Source: Erythroxylum novogranatense (lineage: Eukaryota > Streptophyta > Magnoliopsida > Malpighiales > Erythroxylaceae). From it: a stretch of 64,000 bases of DNA. The stretch is taken from contig CM057228.1 of assembly GCA_029891385.1 (NCBI GenBank), positions 56,675,783 to 56,739,782 of the forward strand, written 5' to 3'. A model generated the notes under the pieces. That model was not told the origin of the DNA. It ran no database searches and saw only the letters and a list, made by a program, of their open reading frames with translations. The position numbers and the translations under genes were made by a program. Position 1 is the first letter of the stretch. Each line of letters begins with the position of its first letter. Of this stretch, positions 22,501-33,930 are shown one piece after another.

Positions 22501-23340
22501 ATCATGAATCTAGACAATTCCGGAGGTAACGCCAACCTGTAGGCGAGTGGTCCAATCCTCTCAAGGATTTCATAAGGACCCACATACCTCGGACTCAACT
22601 TACCCTTCTTGCCAAATCTCATTACTCCTTTCCAAGGAGACGTCTTAAGGAACACTTTCTCACCGACCTCGAACTCCATCTCCTTTCGGTGTGCATCAAT
22701 GTAACTCTTCATCCTATCCTGTGCTGCCTTAAGCCGCTGCTTAACCAGATTGACTTTCTCAACTGTCTTCTGAATCAATTCTGGTCCTACCAGTTTTCTC
22801 TCTCCTTCTTCATCCCAACAGATCGGAGTCCTATATTTCCTCCCATACAAAGCCTCATATGGAGCCATCTGAATACTCGAATGGTACGAATTGTTATAAG
22901 CAAATTTGACCAACGACAAATGCTCATCCCAAGCTCCTCGAAAATCCGTCACACAAGCCTGAAGCATCCCCTCAAGAGTCCGAATGGTCCTCTCAGATTG
23001 ACCATCCGTCTGAGGGTGAAACGCTGTACTAAAATTCAGCTTAGTACCTAAAGCTTCCTGCAAACTTCCCCAAAACCTCGAAGTAAACCGAGGGTCTCTG
23101 TCAGACACAATTGAATCTGAAATCCCATGCAATCTCACTATCTCATCAATATACTTCTTTGCTAACACATGCAAAGAATCAATATGCTTAATCGCCAAAA
23201 AGTGAGCTGACTTCGTCAACCGATCCACAATAACCCAAATAGTATCGTGCTTCCTATTGGTCTTAGGCAATCCCATCAAAAAATCCATAGTCACTCTCTG
23301 CCACTTCCATTCCGGGATGGACAATGGCCTCAACTTGCCT
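22479..23340 (-). CDS. Element C integrase core and C-terminal domain
   Basis: The best-preserved integrase in the window, 284 residues. First Asp in TMDFLMGLPKT, second in SDRDPRFTSRFWGS, third catalytic region AFHPQTDGQSERT with the Glu, then FAYNNSYHSSIQMAPYEALYG and GKLSPRYVGPYEILERIGPLAYRL. It ends in a frameshift 20 bases before the chromodomain frame. The residues needed for catalysis are present. It serves as the reference for the distorted copies in G and F. Confidence 0.9.
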
Positions 23341-23760
23341 GAAGGTGCCTGGTGTTCAGCTTTGACTTACTGACACCCTAGACACTTACTGACAAACTCC
23401 GCTACATCCCTCTTCATGCCTTTCTACCAAAAATGCTCTCTCAAATCCCTGTACATCCTGGTGCTACCCGGATGCATGGCATAAGGCGCATTGTGTGCCT
23501 CATCTATAATCTCATCCTTAACCTCCTGCACATCTGGGATACACAACCTGTTCCTCACTGTCATAAGCCCATCATCCCTTACTACGACTTCTGAAACCTT
23601 ACCATTCTGAATTGCATCCTTGAGTCTGCTCAACTCTGCATCTTGAACCTGCAATTCTCTAACTTTCTCCCTGAGTATCGGTCTCACTCGGAAGTTAGCT
23701 AGAAGGCAATCTGACTCCTCCTGCTTCAAGCTTATCTTAAGCTTGGCCATCTCTCCCAAT
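23341..23760 (-). pseudogene. Element C integrase zinc finger
   Basis: LCIPDVQEVKDEIIDEAHNAPYAMHPGSTRMYRDLREHFW, then SKCLGCQ followed by TAA (23367-23369) where A keeps Gln. A TAG near 23428 cuts after REHFW. The Cys pair of the finger is present in SKCLGC. Confidence 0.85.
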
Positions 23761-24170
23761 AAAGGAAGATAAACCTATCGAATATGAGCAATCGAAGACT
23801 ATCTACTCAAAGCATCCGCTACTACATTGGCCTTGCCCGGATGATACTCAATCAACAAATCATAATCCTTGAGCAACTCGATACACCTTCGTTGTCTTAA
23901 ATTCAGTTCCTTCTAGCTCAACAAATACTTAAGACTCTTATGATCACTAAAGATCCTCGTCTGAACTCCATACAGATAATGCCTCTAAATCTTCAAAGCA
24001 AAGATCACAGCTGCCAACTCCAAATCATGCGTCGGATAGTTCAATTCATAAGGCTTCAACTGCCTCGAAGCATAAACAATCACCCTATCTCCCTGCATCA
24101 AAACATAACCAAGACCCTTCCTCGAAACATCACTGTACACAGTATATCCCTCATTACCCGATGGCAAAAT
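23761..24170 (-). pseudogene. Element C RNase H
   Basis: [35 protein letters not shown] and [13 protein letters not shown] lie in the RT frame. [16 protein letters not shown] is near 23830. TAG codons replace Gln at 23913-23915 (LLSQKEL) and twice near 23778-23802. Confidence 0.83.
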
Positions 24171-24957
24171 CAGAATCGGAGCACTCGTCAATCTGTGTTT
24201 GAGCTCCTCAAAACTCTTTTGACACTCATCCGTCCAGAGAAACTTTTGATTCTTCCTTAACAACTTAGTCATCAGAGCGGCTATCATAGAGAATCCCTCC
24301 ACAAACCTCCTGTAGTAGCCTGCCAAACCCAGAAAACTCCTCACCTCTGCTACATTCTTCGGTGCTTCCCAATTCACCACAGCTTCTATTTTCTTTGGAT
24401 CCACATGCACTCCTTGTTCTGAGATTACATGTCCAAGAAATGAAACTTCTCTTAGCCAAAATTCGCATTTATCGAATTTGGAATACAACTCGTTTCTCCT
24501 TAATGTCTCCAAAGAAACCCTCAAATGCTCTTCATGCTGCTCATCACTCTTGAAATAAACCAATATATCATCGATAAAGACAATGATAAACTGATCCAAG
24601 AATGACTTAAAGACCCGATTCATCAAATCCATAAAATCTTCAGGCGCATTTGTCAATCCAAAGGGCATAACCAAAAACTCAAAATGCCCATACCGAGTCC
24701 TGAAAGCGGTCTTGGGCACATCCAACTCCTTAATCCTCAACGATCCATCTTTCTTCTTCACAAAAAGAACCGGAGCTTCCTAAGGCGAAGAACTCGGCCG
24801 AATATACCCCTTCTCCAACAACTCCTCCAACTGCTCCTTAAGCTCTTTTAATTCTACCGGAGCCATCCGGTAAGGCAGAATTGAAATCGGCGCAATACCT
24901 GACAGAAGCTCAATGGGAAACTCAATTTCCCTTAGTTAGCGGTAGTCCTGGCAATTC
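24000..24957 (-). pseudogene. Element C reverse transcriptase
   Basis: The open stretch 23985-24761 covers [36 protein letters not shown] (catalytic DD intact), [21 protein letters not shown] and [19 protein letters not shown]. About 100 bases between KKKDGSLRI and [15 protein letters not shown] are missing, removing the first RT Asp block (DLRSGYHQL). A TAG at 24780-24782 replaces the Trp of SPWGAP, as in G. Confidence 0.87.
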
Positions 24958-25705
24958 CTAGGGAAAGACATCCGAGAGTTCCCTGACTATTGGAATATCC
25001 TCCAACTTTCCTCTATCTATCCTGGTATCTACCACATAAGCCAAAAATGCTTCACATCCTTTACTCATCATCTTCTCTGCTGTCAAAGCTGAAACAATTC
25101 TGGGCGGACCTGCTTTTCTGTCCCCCACAAACACCACTCTCCTACCGCTATCCAATTCAAATTCCACCGTTTTCTGTTTACAATCCAGACGGGCGTTGTA
25201 CCTCTCCAACGTATCCATACCCAAAATGACATCCAATCCTCCCATCTTCAGTGGCATCAAATCCACCACCAGACGCTCTCCACCAACACATATCTCACAG
25301 CCTCTATACACTTGACTAACAATAATATACTGACCGATTGGAGTACTCACCATCAGCGGAGTATCCAAAGGGCTCACATTTCTATCACACACAGTTTTAC
25401 TCGAAGAAACAAACGAATGAGTAGAACCTGGATCAATCAAAGCAATCACATCATCAGAAAATAACTTAACCGTACCAGTGACTACATCTGGAGCGGTCTC
25501 TGCATCCTCCCGAGTCATTGCAAAAACCCTAGCCGGTGCCTGTCCCTTCGGTCTCCCCAGAATACTCACTCTCTTCGCCGCATCAGAACTTCCCACTTCT
25601 GTAGAAGTCGTCTGACCCACAGTCTTTGCTCTCCTAGAAGCTTGCATCTGAGCTCCCTCTCTTCTAGACGACTTGGGACACTCTCTAGCCAAGTGCCCTT
25701 TCTAT
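24958..25705 (-). CDS. Element C protease with second half of the gag zinc knuckle
   Basis: A 244-residue open stretch: MARECPKSSRREGAQ (knuckle end, H-x4-C part), RVFAMTREDAETAPDVVTG, the active site [33 protein letters not shown] and MSKGCEAFLAYVVDT. The first half of the knuckle (CFNCG) is at 40278 on the other side of D. Protease residues appear intact. Confidence 0.87.
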
Positions 25706-25710
25706 CCACA
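25706..25710. repeat. TSD of element D, left copy (CCACA)
   Basis: Lies inside the C zinc-knuckle codons. Matches 40273-40277. Confidence 0.93.
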
Positions 25711-26724
25711 TGTAGCCCCCCCTCACCATAGGGTACACATCGGGACGCCCAAAGGTCGCTCCGACATGTATCCCTCGATAAAGGTGCACTAACAAAAAAT
25801 CCGACTGTTAATCCACATGGCATCGCAATAATTAAAACAAAAATAATCTTGATACAGTCATCCAATATCAGAATAGACAAGTCTATCAATCCCCTAAACA
25901 AAACCAAAAAGGAAACTGATACAAGCATCTATCCTAAGATCATCCGCAAAAGTCCAACCCAAATGACCCGACATGTGCCATCGCTTCTCTTGCCAAAGAC
26001 GCAAGACGGCAGAAAAGACTATCTCCGGAGCTAGGAGTCTACTCTATCGATCCTGAAAAATAGGTTGCAATTTTGGGTGAGTTTGCGAACTCAGTGAGAA
26101 ACCATCATCGATGGTTCACTCAAATCATGCATTACGCAGATTATGCATGCTGACACGACAAGAAGAATACAATTAGTATATAACAATTTGCGATAGCCTA
26201 TAACAGTTTGCGGTATCATATTACAATTCACGATATGCAAACAGCGATCTATGAGCATGTAACAATCTGCAATCTCTCATATCATCACATCATTCAGTAA
26301 GTGTCGCAATTCAATCAGCCATGTGTATATAATGCATATGAGACTCTTTTCTAGTTATTTAGTGTTGTGCCCAAGTGCTCGGTCAAGATTCGATGGGGAC
26401 GCGTCGAGATTCTCCCCTGGGCTCGAGGTCGGTCGATCTGATGTTCGAGCTCGAGGCTCTTTTCAAATGATAATAGCAACTGGGTCACATGTCCATTATC
26501 GATCATGCATTTATGCATGTAATGCGATGTTCGATAATTGGTGTATGGCTATAAAGCCCAAGATTGCATTTTCTCAAAGTGTCATGCAAGAGTCCAATCC
26601 TATCTGAGAAAAGCATGACATTCGATCATGTACATTTCAGTAATCATGCAATTTCACATTGGCAAGTAAATCACATTGAGCATTTAGACAATCAGGAATT
26701 TGAGAAACCAACTAGGTTACTCAC

Positions 26725-26791
26725 CCGTAACTTCCGAGCTACTGCCTGGAAGTCCCAGCAATGTCTGTGGAATGACGGTCCAACGGTGCCT
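26725..26791 (-). other. Candidate 67-nt micro-exon in the D 3' LTR
   Basis: Acceptor TTATAG at 26792, donor GTGAGT at 26724. Flanking candidate introns 27620-26792 and 26724-26053. Confidence 0.42.
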
Positions 26792-27876
26792 CTATAACAG
26801 TTAAATACAGTCCCATTACTAGATGCTCAATAATTCAGTAATGCATATGTCTCAGTGGAATTATGTACAATGCATGTTCACAATTTTCCCGGCGCTAAAA
26901 ACGCAATTTTGAACTCTTATGTCCCATTCTAACTCTTCGCTCAATTGATCGACAATAATTGATCCAATCCTAAAATCTATTTCAATATCCTCAATTCATA
27001 TACCCTATAGCAATTCCATAACCCTTGGGTCAAAACCTCTATTGAAAATCCCAATTAAAACTCTAATTGAAATTCCAATTGTCTCAACTCAACACTTAGG
27101 TCACACTATGAACCATAATTGACCTTATTCTCTATGAATCAATACCATTTAAATTAAATTCCAATCCTCAAAATTATCCTCAATTGTAGACCTCATTCCC
27201 TACTTCATAATGAATAATGAATCACCTCAATCAGAGGTCTATACCATAAGTTATGTCCAACAAACAAACACTCATCCATTCAGAAAAGCCCCCTTCGCCG
27301 CGACGTGAAGAAGTCCGTCACAATGACGTTAAAGACGTTTCGCCATGGCGAACACTCTTATCCGCTTATCGCGACGTAAATCCAGCGCTTCACAAGATCT
27401 TCTTTGCGCTGTCATGGCGAAAGCACCTAATTACTCGTCGCGGCGAGGCTGCGTCAGATATCGCGATGTGCGGTCGCGCCTTCGTCTTCTCCGATCAATT
27501 TTCCGTCTAATCTCTCTCTAAAACCTCCATTAAACACTATCAACTACCCAAATCAACCATAAAAATGCCATAAATGCATCAGAAACCATTAATAACAACA
27601 TTAAAGCCATAAATACTTACTAATCGAAGATCAAATTCCACAAATCCCTCAAATCTCCGTAAACCCTAAAATCCTTCAATATCAACGATTAACCATTCTC
27701 AAACCTTCTCAACCTTCATCAATCACAATAAACCAGTTAACTTAGCATAATGAGAAGGAAACCATAAGAAAAGATCGAGGAATCCTCACCGATGGAAGAA
27801 TTGAAGAACACCGTGGGAGGAGAAGAGAAGAAAACGATTTTGCCTTAGGAAAATTTTTCTAACTTTCAAACCTAGG

Positions 27877-27886
27877 CTATTTATAG
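27877..27886 (-). promoter_or_regulatory. TATA box in the D 3' LTR
   Basis: Minus strand CTATAAATAG; the same sequence is in the 5' LTR of D. Confidence 0.65.
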
Positions 27887-28389
27887 ACATAAGGCTCCAA
27901 ATCAGTTCAAATTTCAGTCTCTAAATTTCAATGGCTCAACATTTTTATTTCCTAACAGCATAACTCTAATTTTTCCATTGCTATTGGACAATTCTTTCAA
28001 GATTATACAAATAATCGATCGATCATTCACTCGAAAATTTCCGGTCCGGGCATTTTCTCCCGAATTTCCTGAAAATTTTCTATAAGCCACTATCAATAGC
28101 CAATCACTCTTAACTATTCTAAATCAGTCATTCTAGCCCACTTACTCCTAATTTATCAATCGATTGCAATCCAGTCAGTTCAGTCAGTCCACAATCCAAT
28201 CAATTCATACCCACAATAAAATGCCGGAAAAATCATGAATGCATGTACCTATGAATAAATGCATATGCAATAAACCTGTTCCTCTATAATTAGAGGTCAG
28301 TAACATACTCAATCAGTGAATTCAATGAAACCTATCAGTCTGACCCAATATTACCATAATGCCCTTGCTAACAGTAACAGGATGTTACA

Positions 28390-28402
28390 ATTCACCCCTC
28401 CT
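28390..28402 (-). other. Polypurine tract of D
   Basis: Minus strand TAGGAGGGGTGAAT next to the 3' LTR. Confidence 0.83.
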
Positions 28403-29857
28403 AATAAAAATTTCGTCCTCGAAATTAATACCTGTCCGATCAAATAAATGAGGATACTGACTCCTCATATGCTCCTCAGTCTCCCATGTAGCTTCCTCAT
28501 AAGAGTGATTCTTCCAAAGGACTTTTACCAATGAAATCACCCTGTTCCTCAGCTGCTTGACCCGTGATCCTATAATCTACACCGGCTCCTCAACATAACT
28601 CAAATTACTGACTACCTCAATTTCCTGAGCTAGAATCACAAGCATCGGGTCTGAACGGTACCGTCGGAGCATACTGACATGAAACAAGTCATACATCTGG
28701 GACATCTCACTCGGTAAAGCCAATCTGTAAGCCAACGGTCCTATCCTCCCAAGGATCTCATACGGACCGATATACCAAGGGCTCAACTTGCCCTTACGGC
28801 CAAATCTCAGTACTCCTTTCCAAGGAGACACCCGGAGAAACACTCTGTCACCCACATTGTACTCCATCTCTCGCCGATGCTGATCCACATAACTTTTTTT
28901 CATGTTCATCTGAGAGCGCTTTGATGCGACTCCGGATCAACTATACCTTATCCATCAGATCACGAATCACTCGGGACCTCAATCGATCTCATACCCTCTT
29001 CATCCTAATACGGTGGCAATCGACGGCCTCCCATACAAGGCCTCATACGATGCCATCCCAATACTACTCGACATGGTTATTATATGCAAACTCGATCGGT
29101 GCAACATCGATCCCATGATCCTCGAACTCCAATACACAAGCTCAAGCATATCCTCAACAGTCTTAATCGCCCTCTCGCTCTGCCCATCATGCTCGAGGAT
29201 GAAATGTCAGACTAAAGTTCAACCTCGCACCCATAGCGATCAGTAGGCTCTTCCGGAACCTCAAGTGAACTCGGGATCTCATGCGAGACTATCGACAACG
29301 GAACCCCATGCAACCGCATAATCTTCGCTACATACTTCGGGCCAACTGACGAGAGTATTGCTCTCCTCATCGGCAAGAAGTGAGTCGATTTAATAATCGG
29401 TCCACTATGACCCAGATAGCATAGTCTTTGCCTCGGCCCTAGGCAACCCCATCACAAAATTCATGGTAATTCGCTCCCATTTCCACTCCGGAATGGGCAA
29501 CGAATGTAACTTCCCCATCGAGCCCGACATCGCCTTAACTCGGCGACAAATCGTACACACGAAACATACTCGCCACTTGCCTCTTCATACCAAAGCCACC
29601 AAAATGTTGTCTCGATGAATTATTCATCTTGGTCGCATCGGGATGCATAGCATATAGGCGCTACATGTGCCTCCTCTAGATCTCCGCCTCAAATCATCAA
29701 CATCCGCACACATGTCTCGTCCCATCTATAAAGTCCCATCTCTCAACTCAAACTCTGAATCAGTACTGGCCTGGACTCTCTCAATCAGTCTCACTAACAC
29801 TGGGTTTTGATCCTGAACTCTCTGGATCCTGTCATGCAACATCGGCCTCAGCCTCAG
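28390..29857 (-). pseudogene. Element D chromodomain and integrase, cut by E
   Basis: The chromodomain is readable at 28410-28590 (QLRNRVISLVKVLWKNHSYEEATWE, then RSQYPHLF). Integrase C-terminal part 28577-28909 holds YVDQHRREMEYNVGDRVFLRVSPW and IGPYEILGRIGPLAYRL. The core (29000-29500) is badly frameshifted, with pieces such as AYNN and [11 protein letters not shown] recognisable. The zinc-finger part reaches 29857, where E enters. Confidence 0.8.
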
Positions 29858-30337
29858 TGTAACATCCTGTTACTGTTAGCAAGGGTATTTTGGTCATCGG
29901 GTTGAACTGATTGGATTTCACTGCATTCATTGACTGAGCATGTTACTGGCCTCTAATTATTGAGGAACAGGTTTATTGCATATGCATTTATTCATAGGTA
30001 CTTGCATTCATGATTTCCGGGATATGATTGTGAGCATGAACTGACTGGACTGACTGGATTGTAATTGATTGAGGAATTAAGAGTAAGTGAGCCCGAATGA
30101 CTGATTTAGAATAGTCTAAGAGTGATTGGCAACTGATAGTGGTCTATGAGAAATATTCAGGAAATTTGGGAGAAAATGCCCGGACCGGAAGTTTTGGGGT
30201 GACAGACCGATTGACTGTATAGTACTGAAAGAACTGTCCAATGGCAATGGAAAAATTAGAATTTTACTGATAGGAAATAAATATGTTGAGCCACTGAAAT
30301 TTCGAGACTAAAATTTGGACTGATTCGGAGACTTAAG

Positions 30338-30350
30338 TCTATAAATACTA
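30338..30350 (+). promoter_or_regulatory. TATA box in the E LTR
   Basis: TCTATAAATACTA about 480 bp into the LTR. This puts U3 near 0.5 kb and leaves about 2.4 kb for R and U5. Confidence 0.65.
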
Positions 30351-30585
30351 GGTTTGAAATTTGGGGGAAAAGTTTACCTAAGGCATATGAATTCTTCCCC
30401 TCTACGGTGATTCGATTTTTCTCCCAACGGTGAGATCCTTCGATTTCTTCTTATGGCTTCTTCCTTATTGTGTTAGTCTAACTTGTCTATGGTGATTGGT
30501 GAAGGTTTGAGGCTTTGAAATTGTTGGATCGTTGATTTCGTGAGGATTTTGTGGTTAAGGTGATTGTGGATCGATCGCTTGATTG

Positions 30586-31398
30586 GTAAGTATTTTGTGT
30601 TTAATGTTGTTATTAATGGCTTTTAGTGTATTTATGGTATTTAATGAGTTAGATAGAGTAGATGGGAGTGTTAAATGTTGAGTTGAGAGTGTATTAATGG
30701 CGGAAATCGATCGGAGAAGACGATCGAACCGTCACATCGTCATGACGAAATGCAGAAGGCCGAGGCCTTCGTCATGATTTAATAAAATTAATTAATTTGC
30801 ATGTCGCGACGAGCGGGCTGGACGTCGCGGCGAGAGGCGCGAAGGGTTGCGCGCCGCGGCGAGCGATCTTCTCTTCGTCACGGCGAAGGGAATAGGTCGC
30901 GACAAAAGGGTGATTTCTGAATGGATGAGTATTAGTTTATTGGGCATAACTTATGGTATAGACCTCCGATTGAGATGATTCCTGATTCATTGTGAACTAG
31001 AGAAAGAGGTCTATAATTGAGGATAATTATGGGAGTTAGAATTGATTTAATTGGTAATGAATTATAGAGATTAAGGTCAATCATGGGTTATGGTGTGACC
31101 TAAATGTCAAATTGAGACTATTGGAGTTTTGATTGGGATTTTCAATAGAGGTTTTGACCCGATGGATAGGAAATTGCTATAGGTGATTCGAATTGAGGAA
31201 AATTGACTGGATTTTAGGAATGGATCATTTATTAGTGATCAATTGAACAAAGAGATAGAATTGGGCTTAAAGTACCGAAATTGGGATTTAGCACCGGAAA
31301 ATCGTGGACATGCATTGTACATCATTTCACTGAGACATATGCATTACTGCACTGTTTAATTGAGCAATTAGTAATGGACTGTATTTTTACTGTTATAG
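30586..31398 (+). other. Candidate first leader intron in the E LTR
   Basis: Donor TTGGTAAGTATT; acceptor GTATTTTTACTGTTATAG then AGGC. The CpG-rich island lies inside it. Confidence 0.42.
30718..30905 (+). repeat. CpG-rich palindrome island in the E LTR
   Basis: CGTCATGACG, GTCGCGACGAGCG, CGTCGCGGCGAGAGGCG and similar words around a TTAATAAAATTAATTAATT spacer. Matching islands: A 17146-17345, D 27293-27486 and 39165-39372. Confidence 0.7.
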
Positions 31399-31465
31399 AG
31401 GCACCGTTGGATCGTCGTTCCACGGACATTGCTGGAACTTCCAGGCAGTAGCTCAGAAGTTACAT
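31399..31465 (+). other. Candidate 67-nt micro-exon in the E LTR
   Basis: Lies between the TATAG acceptor and a GTGAGTAACC donor. It has the same length in A and D, and 68 nt in F. Confidence 0.42.
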
Positions 31466-32367
31466 GTGAGTAACCTAGATGGTTTCTCAATTTCCTGATT
31501 GTCTAGATGCTTAATGTGAATGACTTGCCAATGTGAACTGTATAACTACTGAAATGTATAAGATTGAACTGTATGATTACTGCAAAGAATATGATCGAAT
31601 GGTATGCTTACTGAAATGTATGTGACCGAATTGCATGCTCTTACTGCATGGGATTGGATAATGTGAATTGCATGATTACTGAAATGTACGTGATTGAATG
31701 GCATGTTTTTACTAAATACGGTTGGACCACTGTATAATATTGAGAACTACTGAATGGTATACGTTCTAATTGCATGCTTTCACTGTATTGGATTGGATTA
31801 CTATATGACACTGAGAAATGCAATATCGGGCTTTATAGCCATATCTTTCGATTATTGAGTCTTCGTAATATCGGGCTTTTATAGCAGATATCGCAAATCA
31901 TTAAACATCGCATTGCATGCATAAATGCATGATCAGATAATGGACGTGTCCCAAGTTGCTATTATCATCGAAAAGAGCCTCGAGCTCTCACTGCATCGAC
32001 GGGCATAGCTCGAGGGATTTATCTCTGACGCGTCCCCATTGTTTATCGTTGAGCACTTGGGCACAATATCAATAACCGGAAAGAGTCTCATTTGCATTAT
32101 ATACATGGTGATTGAATTGCCAAATTGTGTGACGATTCGAATCTGCGTGATGCCATGATTTGTCAGTAAATTGTGATGTGACATCGAATCGTTCTATGCT
32201 ATTGTAAATTGTTACCGATATCGTAAATTGTTATATAATATCGTTAATTGAATATTTCTTATGTGCCATCTTCACGCATAATTTCGTAATGCATGATTTG
32301 AGTGAACCATCGATGATGGTTTCACCGAAGTTCGCAAACTCACCCAAAATTGCAACCTATTTTTCAG
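31466..32367 (+). other. Candidate second leader intron in the E LTR
   Basis: Donor GTGAGTAACC; acceptor GCAACCTATTTTTCAG. A conserved hairpin lies about 50 nt before the acceptor. Confidence 0.42.
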
Positions 32368-32752
32368 ATCGATAGAATAGACCCTAGCTCCGGAGATAGC
32401 CTTTTCCTACCGTGAAGCGTCTTTGGCAGGAGAAGCGATGACACATGTGTCTGGTCATTTGGGTTAGATTTTGAGGATGACTTAGATAGATGTTTATATC
32501 GGTTTCCTTTTGGTTTTGTTTAGGGACCGATAGACTTGTCTATTCTTCTTTGGATGATATGTCGATTGATATTGTGATTTTAAATTTAGGGGTTTCTGAT
32601 ATTGTGTTATGTTATGGTTTTAAATTATTGCGATGCCATGTGGATTATTATTGGGAAATGTTCTGGTGGTGCACCTTTATCGTGGGATACGTATCGGTGT
32701 GACCTTCGGGTTTCCCGATGTGTACCCTACGGTGAGGGGGCGCTACATTAAG

Positions 32753-32764
32753 TGGTATCAGAGC
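32753..32764 (+). other. Primer binding site of E
   Basis: TGGTATCAGAGC, 5 bases after the LTR end at 32747. Confidence 0.93.
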
Positions 32765-32839
32765 CAGATTTGGCATCTTTTGGGCATAGTGTAATTTAGG
32801 CTTAAATCACTGTAAGAATAGCAGAACTGATTGGAATTT

Positions 32840-33930
32840 CTTGTCTGTTTTAGGTCATCCATACTGGGAGATCGAGTGGAACAACCGGTGACACGGAATC
32901 GGTAGAGCTAGTAGGAGTCTCCGTGCCTCATTCGAGGAGTTGCCTCCTCGAGTTCTGTGAGACGGAACGGAGATATGATCAATCGCGCATGGTGGGGGTT
33001 GACTTCTATGGTAAAACCGACCTGCGGAGGCCGAGGGATGGCTAGAGAGGATGAGAGAGTCCTCGATCGATGGACCGTGAACCGGATGAGCGCTTTACCA
33101 CTCTGCGGTTTCTCTCGCTATGTGGTTACGCATATCGGTGGTGGAGGATCGTCCAGCAAGCACCACGTGCCCCTCGCACACCGACATGGGATGATTTTCG
33201 AGGGTATTCAAGGACAACTTCATGCCCAAGATTTATCTCGAAATGAAGTTACTGGGAGTTCCTAGAGTGAGACGAGGCGATTGACCGTGGCCGATTATGA
33301 AAAGTGATTCAACGAGTTAGTGGTATATGCTTCTTCACCGATGGCTTCGAGGTCGACAAGTGTCGGCGTTTTGAGGGCGACTCAACTGAGATCCGTATAC
33401 TATTGGCTAGATCTCGAGCATGGGCGCTTTTATTGAATCGAGGGCGCAAAGAAGAAGATAGAACAATTCGAGACAACAGATGATCGAACTGATCAGGGGG
33501 CGGCATAAGAGATCCAATGATGCCTGCCGGTAGGCGGGCAGAGGGTTCAAGAAGTTGATGAGTAGGCCCTTCAGATCTGCAGGAGGGCTAGACAGACTTG
33601 TCATGGCAGAGGGGCGAGTTATGATCGTTAGTGATGGCGGCAGTGCTGATTTTCGTAGCGATCTGCTCCTTTTTGTGAGCATTGTGGCAAGAGACACAGT
33701 GGAGAGTGTCGATGGTTGTCTGGAGCCTGTTTGAGGTGTGGTTCGATGGACCACCTAGTGAGGAGCTGCCCAGAGACTTTGGGAGCCCAGTCTACTATGA
33801 CTGGAAGATCAGGCAGCAATACCACGATCCAGCAGAGTCATGGTGATGGATCGGGATGGAGAGGCCGAGGCCGAGGTCGAGCAGAGGGGTCCGCAGTGAG
33901 GTCAGAGGGACCGAGCAGACAGCAGTCGCA
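32840..33930 (+). pseudogene. Element E gag
   Basis: The expected start is altered (CATACTGGGAGATCG near 32869, against CATTCATGGAGATCG in A). Fragments of DFYGSTDPAEAEGW, EFLELRQGRLTVADYE and a knuckle [16 protein letters not shown] (33736-33785, C-x2-C-x4-H-x4-C complete) can be followed through several frame changes. Confidence 0.8.

Larger units (their letters stand above)
25711..28389 (-). repeat. 3' LTR of element D (type II, 2679 bp)
   Basis: TGTAGCCCCCC...GATGTTACA on the plus strand. TATA box CTATAAATAG (rc of 27877-27886), donor at 27620, micro-exon 26725-26791, second acceptor at 26053, CpG island 27293-27486. Compared with the partner LTR, 26150-26600 is rich in CAG-context changes. 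Confidence 0.93.
29858..32747 (+). repeat. 5' LTR of element E (type II, 2890 bp)
   Basis: Starts TGTAACATCCTG and ends GGCGCTACA, directly followed by the primer site. Contains a TATA box (30338-30350), donor at 30586, CpG island 30718-30905, micro-exon 31399-31465, hairpin near 32308 and acceptor at 32367. Confidence 0.93.

Noticed and set aside
31641..32184. Open frames in the E LTR (also in the A LTR)
   Set aside because: They consist of repeated ATGCATG and CAGTATT-like words in the LTR and encode nothing recognisable.
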